A stretch of 6,597 bases of DNA. Origin: an uncultured Bacteroidales bacterium. GTDB lineage: Bacteria; Bacteroidota; Bacteroidia; Bacteroidales; UBA932. Each line of letters begins with the position of its first letter. Positions within the stretch are counted from its first letter, which is position 1. A program made the translations under genes and the position numbers. Shown piece by piece: positions 1 through 6,199 of this stretch. Below the pieces are notes generated by a model. The model was not told the DNA's origin. It was given only the letters and a program-made list of their open reading frames with translations, and ran no database searches. The stretch covers positions 1-6,597 of the forward strand of contig CAMFSN010000078.1 in the NCBI GenBank assembly GCA_945983015.1, given 5' to 3'.

Positions 1-913
1 TGCTTAATTCCCTATCGGGAATAATCTTATCCATATCCACGTCCTGTATAAGGCCAAGTCCCTTGCAGTGAGGACAATAGCCTTCAGGAGAATTAAAGGA
101 GAAACTATGCGGGGCGGGCTCTTTCAGAGAAATTCCCGAAACAGGGTCCACCAGATGTTTGGAGAAATACTGCAATTCCCCGCTTTGGGCATCCAGGATA
201 CAGACGCTACCCTTACCCATATCCAGGGCAGTGTGCACTGAACTGCGCACCCTGCTCAGATCTCCGCTCCCTGGTTTCATCTTATCCACCACCAACTCTA
301 TAAAATGGGCCTTATATCTGTCCAGGGCATCCAAATCTCCCAAGTCCAGAATCTGTCCGTCCACCCGAGCCTCGGCATATCCCTTTCTTCTCAAGGAATC
401 AAAGAGCTCCCTGTAATGGCCCTTTCTACCTCTGACCAATGGGGCAAGCAGCACACATTTTTTCCCCTGGTATTTATCCAAAATCAGGTCCACTATCTGG
501 GAATCCGTAAATTTCACCATCTCTTCCCCACTGACGGGAGAATAGGCAGTGGAAGCCTTGGCATAAAGCAGACGCAGAAAATCCGAGATCTCCGTAATGG
601 TTCCCACAGTGGAACGAGGATTGGAAGCGGTAGTCTTCTGGTCTATGGCTATGATAGGACTCAGACCCTCTATGCTCTCCACCTGAGGCTTTTCCAGTAC
701 TCCGATAAATTGCTTTGCATAAGGCGAGAGGGTGTTCAGATAGCGACGCTGCCCCTCGGCATAAATGGTATCAAAAGCAAGCGAAGACTTGCCCGAACCA
801 CTCAGTCCCGTTATAACAGTAAATTTACCCCGTGGAATATCCACATCCACGTTTTGGAGATTATGAGCCCTCGCCCCTCTGATTCTAATGTATTCTGTTT
901 CGTTTGACGACAT
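1..913 (-). CDS. uvrA: Excinuclease ABC subunit UvrA, N-terminal 304 residues (partial, runs off left edge)
   Basis: UvrA is the damage-sensing ATPase of nucleotide excision repair; it loads UvrB onto lesions in the cytoplasm. Seen here: a Walker A loop GLSGSGKSS at residues 36-44, the signature stretch YAEGQRRYLNTLSPYAKQF (about 51-69), the run from IEGLSP to NPRSTVGT (81-105), then an insert at about 130-245 matching the UvrB-binding domain, including LLAPLVRGRKGHY (155-167) and ARVDGQ (182-187). CPHCKGLG follows at 280-287. The ATG at 911-913 fits the family N-terminus and has AAGGGAG upstream. Oddity: the usual first CxxC of the zinc module reads DPVSG (256-260), and the earlier CPxCG-like site of many UvrAs reads SPVSG (125-129), while C280 and C283 remain. 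Keeping the UvrB-binding insert argues against the truncated UvrA2 type. The second ATPase half lies outside the window. It starts 51 bases after the CotH gene and may be cotranscribed with it. Confidence 0.95.
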   Translation of the reverse strand, partial: MSSNETEYIRIRGARAHNLQNVDVDIPRGKFTVITGLSGSGKSSLAFDTIYAEGQRRYLNTLSPYAKQFIGVLEKPQVESIEGLSPIIAIDQKTTASNPRSTVGTITEISDFLRLLYAKASTAYSPVSGEEMVKFTDSQIVDLILDKYQGKKCVLLAPLVRGRKGHYRELFDSLRRKGYAEARVDGQILDLGDLDALDRYKAHFIELVVDKMKPGSGDLSRVRSSVHTALDMGKGSVCILDAQSGELQYFSKHLVDPVSGISLKEPAPHSFSFNSPEGYCPHCKGLGLIQDVDMDKIIPDRELS

Positions 914-918
914 TATTT

Positions 919-925
919 CTCCCTT
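919..925 (-). promoter_or_regulatory. Shine-Dalgarno-like sequence before uvrA
   Basis: The minus strand reads AAGGGAG ending five bases before the uvrA ATG at 913. It supports that start codon. Shine-Dalgarno sites are used weakly in Bacteroidota, so the purine run may be partly fortuitous. Confidence 0.45.
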
Positions 926-964
926 ATCCAATTTTCATTTTGCGGCTGATTCCGCTTCCATGAA

Positions 965-2572
965 TTACCAGCTTCTAATTTGAGAATCCATCCATTTGAG
1001 TCTCTTAGTATAGTATTCCAAAAGCCAATCCACCTCCCCAGCATAAGATCCGGTGACCTTGGCATTAGGCCAAACATAGACGGAGAGAATGTCCCAACGC
1101 CTGAAATTTCTTTCAGGAGCATCACCCAAGACCTCTACCATCTCATTAATATACTCAGGTATCGTCGCCAAAAGTGGATATACCTCTATCCAGCGCGCCT
1201 TTACGTCAGCACAAAACACAGGATCCATAAAAAGTCTGTAATACCAGCCGTGATTCCGTCCATTAGCTCCCCGCTCCTTTATCCACCAGCCCTTCCAGCT
1301 ATCAAGTTTGTCATAGCCGTCATCATAATAATCACAGTTACCCATAGATATGTCGAAATCCCATACGTGATACATCTCCAACTTCCCACCCTTAGGAAGA
1401 GTGAGGAAAGTGCTCTTTCTGAGATTCCCGTCCACGTTCTTCGTAAGTTCTTGAATGATAAAGTTATCGATAAAAGAATCCTTATCTATGTACTGCCCGT
1501 AGACAGTATCGAACTGCTTTTCCCAGAGGGCATCTTCAAAAGACTTAAAGAAAGACTTGGCATACTGGATCTGCTCCTCGGTCGGCAGCTCAGGGTCGGA
1601 GAACATGATAGGGCAGCCGTGAGCAGTAGTCCAGCACACAGGCTCGTCGAGCTGCTGTTCGATCTCGAAGAGGATGTCGCCGGCATCCACATCTATATTC
1701 ACTCTCTCTGGGGAGACTTTCTTATGCTCGCAGAAGTTGTAAACTCCGTCATAACGACCGTTCAGATAGACCTCAACCGGCTGCATTTTAGGGGTCCAGC
1801 TGAAGCCCAGACGGCGAGAAATCTCCATAGCGGTCAAATTACGCAGAAGGCTCTTGTCACAATAATTGGCCAGAAGACACCACTCCTTATCGGTGGACAT
1901 CCCGAAAATGCGGGCTTTCTCATCGAGTTTGACCTTATAAGGCTTCTTAGGCATTCCCCAAGTGGAATTCCCGCGGCCACGGATACGCATGGTGGCGGAA
2001 AATTCATTCTTATCCCAGTAGAGGTGGTCGAAATCGTTTATCGTTATGGTTCCGGTCTTGTAGTCTTCCTTGCTGACTATGTCTCCTCCGTCGGAAGTAG
2101 TGAGTTTTATAATAGGTATCTTTATGGATAACTTCTTTATTATCAGATGATTACCATTACTTATGCGAAGATGCAGAGACCTGTCGTTGGAGAAGTAGAG
2201 ATAGAACGGTATGGCATCTTCATCCCTGAGGGCTTCATTACGAGGAATAGCGGTGCTGACTCCGCCCACCATCCAATTGCCTTCAGCATCCACCGCCACG
2301 ACCTTGGGATTAGCTCCGACAATCTCTTCCACCACCACATTCTTAAGACTCATCACCAGAGTGGCTCCCCTGTCGCTTATCAGCAGCAGGGAAGCAGATT
2401 CAGTGGATACCGTATTATATCTGCCACCTCTCTTATATAAGTTATAAAGATCCTTGTAACCTTCGGGCTGACTAATAACATCATCTTGAACCGCAGGGCT
2501 TTTTTCACAAGAGAAAAAGAAAAGTCCGAAAAAGAAAAAAAGGAGAGCCTTTAGAATATTTGTGGTTTTCAT
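965..2572 (-). CDS. CotH kinase-like lipoprotein
   Basis: Predicted lipoprotein of 535 residues. A phenylalanine-rich signal segment ends in a lipobox FFSC with acceptor Cys22. Residues about 35-150 form an N-terminal region I cannot assign firmly; the stretch GNWMVGGVSTAI (98-109) recalls the beta-rich DUF4988-like domains of Bacteroidota surface proteins. The CotH-type domain follows: RGRGNSTWG (198-206), KKPYKVKLD (209-217), LLANYCDKSLLRN (233-245), NVDGN (379-383) and WDFDISMGN (404-412), whose aspartates match the metal-binding motif of the family. Known CotH members are atypical protein kinases (spore-coat CotH in Bacillus); many Bacteroidota lipoproteins share the fold with unknown substrates. 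An in-frame GTG two codons upstream (2578) is possible. I prefer the ATG at 2572 because it gives a normal signal peptide and the GTG would overlap the candidate -7 element. It is divergent from the EamA gene and lies upstream of uvrA. Confidence 0.88.
   Translation of the reverse strand: MKTTNILKALLFFFFGLFFFSCEKSPAVQDDVISQPEGYKDLYNLYKRGGRYNTVSTESASLLLISDRGATLVMSLKNVVVEEIVGANPKVVAVDAEGNWMVGGVSTAIPRNEALRDEDAIPFYLYFSNDRSLHLRISNGNHLIIKKLSIKIPIIKLTTSDGGDIVSKEDYKTGTITINDFDHLYWDKNEFSATMRIRGRGNSTWGMPKKPYKVKLDEKARIFGMSTDKEWCLLANYCDKSLLRNLTAMEISRRLGFSWTPKMQPVEVYLNGRYDGVYNFCEHKKVSPERVNIDVDAGDILFEIEQQLDEPVCWTTAHGCPIMFSDPELPTEEQIQYAKSFFKSFEDALWEKQFDTVYGQYIDKDSFIDNFIIQELTKNVDGNLRKSTFLTLPKGGKLEMYHVWDFDISMGNCDYYDDGYDKLDSWKGWWIKERGANGRNHGWYYRLFMDPVFCADVKARWIEVYPLLATIPEYINEMVEVLGDAPERNFRRWDILSVYVWPNAKVTGSYAGEVDWLLEYYTKRLKWMDSQIRSW
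2513..2541 (-). repeat. Near-tandem A-rich repeat in the lipoprotein signal peptide
   Basis: On the plus strand GAAAAAGAAAA at 2513-2523 recurs at 2528-2538 and is extended to a run of seven A at 2535-2541. The period is 15 bases (five codons), so it encodes the two phenylalanine blocks LFFFFG and LFFFS of the signal segment. It could be a small in-frame duplication or simply biased Phe codons. Confidence 0.5.
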
Positions 2573-2577
2573 AGCCA

Positions 2578-2585
2578 CGAAGATA
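2578..2585 (-). promoter_or_regulatory. Candidate Bacteroidota -7 element for the CotH lipoprotein gene
   Basis: The minus strand reads TATCTTCG, one mismatch from the Bacteroidota -7 consensus TAnnTTTG, preceded by a T-rich run. It ends five bases before the ATG at 2572, implying a leaderless or nearly leaderless mRNA. No clear TTG -33 element is present at the expected spacing, so confidence is moderate. Confidence 0.45.
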
Positions 2586-2606
2586 CAAAAAAATTGATAG
2601 TTTGCG

Positions 2607-2614
2607 TATATTTG
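2607..2614 (+). promoter_or_regulatory. Candidate Bacteroidota -7 element for the EamA-recO unit
   Basis: TATATTTG is an exact match to TAnnTTTG and lies 22 bases before the EamA start codon at 2637, which would give a leader of roughly 15-20 bases. No convincing TTG -33 element is seen at 19-21 bases upstream. The leader contains no obvious Shine-Dalgarno sequence, as is common in this phylum. Confidence 0.45.
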
Positions 2615-2636
2615 AAAGCTTATTCATTCTATACTT

Positions 2637-3491
2637 ATGTGGTTATATCTAGCACTTCTGTCGGCCCTGTTTTTAGGACTGTATGACATAGCGAAAAAAC
2701 AAGCGGTGGGGAAAAACGGAGTACTGCAGGTTCTACTTGCAGCCACGGCCCTGTCCGCTCTCTTTCTCAGCCCCTTCCTGTTCAAATATGAACTGAGCCT
2801 TCAGTCTCACCTGATGCTCATAGGCAAGGCCCTTATAGTCACCACTTCCTGGATAAGCGGAATGATAGCCCTCAAACTGCTGCCTATAACCACGGTCAGT
2901 ACCCTGAAAGCCACCAGGCCCTTCTTGGTGGTAATCTTCTCCATCATCATCTTCGGAGAAAGGCTGAATCTCACTCAATGGGCCGGCGTAGCGGCAGCTT
3001 TCGTGGCACTTTTCCTTCTAAGCTCTTCCCATAAGGAAGAAGGCATAAGCTTCAAAAGTAACAAAGGTATGCTCGCTATGCTGATATCCATAGTCATCGG
3101 GGTGCTCAGCGCCCTTTACGACAAGCATATCATCACCGGAATGGAAGCCTTAAGCATACAGAGTTGGGGAAACCTCTACATTACCCTGCTCCTTCTCGTT
3201 TGCATCCTCTTCGAAAGACAGCATAACAAGAGTGAAAGACGGCCTTTCCGCTGGGATTGGACCCTGGTTCTGATCGCCGTACTTATAACAGGGGCGGATG
3301 CCCTCTACTTTTTCGCCATAAAGGAAGAAGGAGCCTTGCTCTCGGTAGTATCCCTGCTGCGACGTTGCTCAGTTCTGGTCACCTTCATAGCAGGAGCCAT
3401 CTTCTTTAAGGAGAAACTGAATCTTAAGAAGGTCTCCAGCATAGTCATTCTGATGATAGGGATGTTCCTGCTTTTAGCCGGCTCTAAATAA
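2637..3491 (+). CDS. EamA/DMT-superfamily transporter
   Basis: Inner-membrane protein of 284 residues with about ten hydrophobic helices (roughly 1-18, 29-49, 58-79, 87-107, 113-130, 144-161, 175-193, 207-228, 234-256, 265-282). The two halves form the internal repeat typical of EamA drug/metabolite transporters: FGERLNL at 106-112, followed by a helix, corresponds to FKEKLNL at 257-263, again followed by a helix. Length matches the family's usual 280-310 residues. Members export metabolites or amino acids, or take up small solutes; the substrate cannot be read from sequence. Its TAA stop shares its last base with the ATG of recO, so the two are probably cotranscribed and translationally coupled. 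The transporter is divergent from the CotH lipoprotein gene. Confidence 0.88.
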   Translation: MWLYLALLSALFLGLYDIAKKQAVGKNGVLQVLLAATALSALFLSPFLFKYELSLQSHLMLIGKALIVTTSWISGMIALKLLPITTVSTLKATRPFLVVIFSIIIFGERLNLTQWAGVAAAFVALFLLSSSHKEEGISFKSNKGMLAMLISIVIGVLSALYDKHIITGMEALSIQSWGNLYITLLLLVCILFERQHNKSERRPFRWDWTLVLIAVLITGADALYFFAIKEEGALLSVVSLLRRCSVLVTFIAGAIFFKEKLNLKKVSSIVILMIGMFLLLAGSK

Positions 3492-4147
3492 TGAAGGGAA
3501 GTTCTGAAATAGAACTGATTTTGCTCGCCTCTACCAAAGTGGGCGAAAAATCCCTGGTACTGCACTGCCTTAGCAGGGAATATGGGCGCCGATCCTTCAT
3601 CTGCTCCATAGGAAAGAGTTATCCTATGGCCCTGTTCCTGCCTCTTAACATTTTAAGATGCACTCTTCACGAAAACGGAAAAAGTGAACTTTGGAGAGTC
3701 TCTTCACCTCAACTTTCCTTTCCCCTTAACTCTCTGCGCTCAGACATTCACAAGAACACTATGAGCCTTTTTCTAAGCGAAGTTCTGTACCGCAGCATCA
3801 GGGAGGAGAGCAGCGAAAGCGAACTCTACGATTGGTGCCTTAGAAAAATCCTGGAATTGAACGCCCTTCAAAACGACTATTCCTCATTTCACCTGAGATT
3901 TCTGCTGGAATTATGTGAAGTTCTGGGCTTTAAGGCCGACCTGGAGGGATTGTCTCCTTTCGCGGGGAATCATTACGAAGACATAAGGGCTCTGCTGTCT
4001 CTGGATTACAGCGCCTTCCTGCTCTACCCTCTGAACGGCAGAAGCAGAAACGAGATAGCCGAAATACTTATAAAATACCTCGGCTATCATCTGGAAATTC
4101 ATCTGGACATCCGTTCCCTCAGAGTTCTTCGAGAACTTTACGCATAA
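3491..4147 (+). CDS. recO: DNA repair protein RecO
   Basis: A 218-residue protein matching RecO, the RecFOR mediator that anneals ssDNA and helps load RecA on SSB-coated gaps. The N-terminal OB-fold region (about 1-80) carries KVGEKSLVLHCLSREYGRRSF (17-37 region), the typical beta strand plus 'EYGR' pattern, then LPLNIL and RVSSPQLSFPLNSLRSD. The rest is the helical RecO_C region, with MSLFLSEVLYRSIREES and FHLRFLLELCEVLGF, a pattern I associate with Bacteroidota RecO. The five cysteines (residues about 26, 38, 57, 115, 134) form no CxxC pair, so the zinc finger of Deinococcus-type RecO is absent. The ATG at 3491 overlaps the transporter stop by one base. The 3' end overlaps rdgB on the opposite strand by 29 bases. 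Confidence 0.85.
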   Translation: MKGSSEIELILLASTKVGEKSLVLHCLSREYGRRSFICSIGKSYPMALFLPLNILRCTLHENGKSELWRVSSPQLSFPLNSLRSDIHKNTMSLFLSEVLYRSIREESSESELYDWCLRKILELNALQNDYSSFHLRFLLELCEVLGFKADLEGLSPFAGNHYEDIRALLSLDYSAFLLYPLNGRSRNEIAEILIKYLGYHLEIHLDIRSLRVLRELYA

Positions 4148-4709
4148 GGCTCAAGGCCTTGAATCTGTGGGAGATGGTATTTTTAAGATCCTCTCCCAAT
4201 TCAGCGAGGCTCCTGTCCTCATAGCCCATAGGGATAAAAATCGGGTCATATCCAAAGCCCTTGTCACCTCTCTTCTGAAAGGCTATATACCCTTCCAGGT
4301 TCCCTTCGAACACATAGCTTTCCGAATCCTTAAGCAGGCTTATCACACACTTGAAACGGGCCCTTCTCTTATCCATAGGCAAATCCCCGAGTTCTCTCAG
4401 GACTTTGTCCATATTCTTATCGAAATCACATTCCTCCCCTGCATACCTGGCCGTATATACCCCAGGGGCGCCTCCCAAAGCATCCACCTCCAGACCCGAA
4501 TCATCGGCAAAACATATCTGCCCAGGTCCCAGAGCCTTCCGCACATATTCAGCCTTCAGCAGGGAATTGCCTGCCAATGTGTCAGCATCCTCCACCGCTT
4601 CTCCCTGCACTCCGGCCTCCTTTGAGCCAATTATCTGATAGCCCTCCCCCAATATCTGTCGGGCTTCCCTGAGTTTTCCACTGTTCGAAGTGGCAAATAC
4701 TAGTTTCAT
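4119..4709 (-). CDS. rdgB: XTP/dITP pyrophosphatase (RdgB/HAM1 family)
   Basis: Cytoplasmic house-cleaning enzyme that hydrolyses dITP, ITP and XTP to the monophosphate and pyrophosphate, keeping deaminated purines out of DNA and RNA. The 196-residue length is standard. Family motifs are all present: ATSNSGKLREA (6-16) for substrate phosphate binding, ADDSGLEVDALGGAPGVYTA (68-87) with the catalytic acidic residues D69/D70, GFGYDPIF (151-158) and SHR (180-182) for base recognition. The ATG at 4707-4709 lies within ATGA shared with the stop of the upstream S41 protease gene, pointing to coupled translation in one operon. Its 3' end overlaps convergent recO by 29 bases. Confidence 0.97.
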   Translation of the reverse strand: MKLVFATSNSGKLREARQILGEGYQIIGSKEAGVQGEAVEDADTLAGNSLLKAEYVRKALGPGQICFADDSGLEVDALGGAPGVYTARYAGEECDFDKNMDKVLRELGDLPMDKRRARFKCVISLLKDSESYVFEGNLEGYIAFQKRGDKGFGYDPIFIPMGYEDRSLAELGEDLKNTISHRFKALSLMRKVLEEL

Positions 4710-6199
4710 AATACCAAATTACTCTTAAGGGCTGCCTTTAGCTGCTCGTCATAGCGCAGTCTCCTTCTGACGCCTTCCTCCTGGAAATAATACCTGGTAA
4801 TAATCTCCTCTTCTATGAAAGGCCTGAACTGCTCCATATCCATAGCCTCGAACTCAGCCTTGCTCTCCTCTTTAAGAAGTCCGAGGACAAAACTCTTGAA
4901 ATCCTCCATCTCGTTAAAGACGAAGTCCTCTGCGGGCCCTATCTGAGGATGAGTCTGCTTATAATGCAGAGCATAAGCGTCCACACTTCCTCCAAGAATC
5001 AAATAATAGAGCATTTCGTCGTATTCCCTGGCAGGGATGACTATATCCGGGGTGATACCGCCACCGTCCCTCACCGTACGACCGCCCGCGGTCTTGAATT
5101 CGTGGGTCAAGGAGTCAGGAATATGCCCCACGCTTCCGTCTGCATTACGTTTCGAATAATCTATGGCCTGCACACAGCGTCCGGAAGGGGTATAATACTT
5201 CGAAACTGTAATTTTCAATTGGCCTCCATAAGGAAGGGGACGGATGTTCTGCACAAGGCCCTTTCCGAAGGTGCGGGTGCCGATTATGGTGGCGCGGTCC
5301 ATATCCTGCAGGGCTCCAGAAACTATCTCCGAAGAGGAAGCGGAGCCTCCATCCACCAGCACTGCCAGCTTAAGATTCTCATCCAAAGGCTCCTTGCTGC
5401 TCAGATAGGTCTGGACATTCTGCTCATCGCGGCCCTTGGCAGTCACTACCAGAGAGCCCTTAGGCAGAAAGATGGACACTATCTCCACCGCTTCGGAAAG
5501 TAATCCGCCGCCATTTCCCCTAAGGTCCAGGAAGAGCTTTTCCATACCCTGGGACTTCAATTCCTTAACCTTTCCTCTGATAATCTCACCCACGCCTTCG
5601 GTGAATCCGGTCACTTGAATGTAGCCTGTCTTAGGCTCAATCATCCCTGCATAAGTGACGTCCGGAATATGTATCCTCTCCCTTCTTACCTTTACCTTCA
5701 GGGTATCTCCGCTATGAACCTTCTTTACCAGAAACTCTACGCTGCTTCCAGGCTGGCCCTTCATCCTGTCAGAGCATTCCTTAGTGGCCCAAGGCTTTAC
5801 GTCCTGTCCATCTATAGTCAGAATCTCGTCTCCAGACTCCAAACCGGCAAGCACGCAAGGAGAATTGGCATAAGGCTCGTTCAGAATCACATTCTTCCCC
5901 TCCTCCTTGGTGATGATGGCCCCTATTCCTCCATAGGACTTTCCGAGCTGATTCGAGAAATCCTCGACCTCCTCGGCTGGCACATATACAGTATAGGGAT
6001 CCAACTCCGCGAGCATCGCATCTATAGCCGCCCTCTGCATCTTCTTAAGCGGAAGGGTATCGACATAGGACCTGTCCAACTCCTTGAGTATGGCATTCTG
6101 AATCTCTATCCAGCTTCCCAACTGGAAACTCTTAGACTGAGCAAAGCCAGGCGTGATGGCCAAGGCCAATCCCACGACTGCTACAAGATATCTTTTCAT
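4706..6199 (-). CDS. Secreted S41-family (C-terminal processing type) peptidase
   Basis: A 497-residue protease of the CtpA/Prc/Tsp family, acting in the envelope on exported proteins. A signal peptide MKRYLVAVVGLALAITPGFA is followed by an N-terminal helical part, a PDZ domain at about 85-175 (SYGGIGAII, then GLESGDEILTIDGQDV at 119-134), and the protease core: YIQVTGF (193-199), LFLDLRGNGGG (222-232), GGSASSSEI (284-292) with nucleophile S288, and FGKGLVQ (311-317) with general base K313. The 25-residue Ser-Lys spacing matches my memory of Prc. The tail after about 395 is charged and helical, as in many Bacteroidota S41 proteins. I chose the ATG at 6199, since it starts the signal peptide exactly and forms an ATGA overlap with the upstream U32 gene; an in-frame ATG at 6214 would add five residues (MGREY). 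The stop overlaps the rdgB start in the same way. Confidence 0.95.
   Translation of the reverse strand: MKRYLVAVVGLALAITPGFAQSKSFQLGSWIEIQNAILKELDRSYVDTLPLKKMQRAAIDAMLAELDPYTVYVPAEEVEDFSNQLGKSYGGIGAIITKEEGKNVILNEPYANSPCVLAGLESGDEILTIDGQDVKPWATKECSDRMKGQPGSSVEFLVKKVHSGDTLKVKVRRERIHIPDVTYAGMIEPKTGYIQVTGFTEGVGEIIRGKVKELKSQGMEKLFLDLRGNGGGLLSEAVEIVSIFLPKGSLVVTAKGRDEQNVQTYLSSKEPLDENLKLAVLVDGGSASSSEIVSGALQDMDRATIIGTRTFGKGLVQNIRPLPYGGQLKITVSKYYTPSGRCVQAIDYSKRNADGSVGHIPDSLTHEFKTAGGRTVRDGGGITPDIVIPAREYDEMLYYLILGGSVDAYALHYKQTHPQIGPAEDFVFNEMEDFKSFVLGLLKEESKAEFEAMDMEQFRPFIEEEIITRYYFQEEGVRRRLRYDEQLKAALKSNLVL

Noticed and set aside
305..907. A 200-codon plus-strand open frame opposite uvrA
   Set aside because: Antisense to well-conserved UvrA sequence, with no recognisable motif or upstream signals.
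934..956. Possible hairpin (GCGG, six-base loop, CCGC) between the CotH gene and uvrA
   Set aside because: Only four base pairs and no T-run follows on the minus strand, so it does not qualify as a terminator.
913..1125. A short minus-strand frame whose TAA overlaps the uvrA ATG (TAATG)
   Set aside because: It overlaps the CotH coding sequence in another frame and its product has no recognisable features; the TAATG junction is coincidental.
980..2131. A 383-codon open frame on the plus strand inside the CotH gene
   Set aside because: It lies wholly antisense to a gene with clear family motifs and a signal peptide. Its translation shows no recognisable domain and looks like the complement of biased codons.
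4146..4197. Two hairpins just after the recO stop: AAGGC/GCCTT (4146-4160) and GGGAGA/TCTCCC (4169-4197)
   Set aside because: Both lie inside rdgB coding sequence and neither is followed by a T-run on the plus strand, so an intrinsic terminator call is not supported. They might still influence the recO mRNA end.
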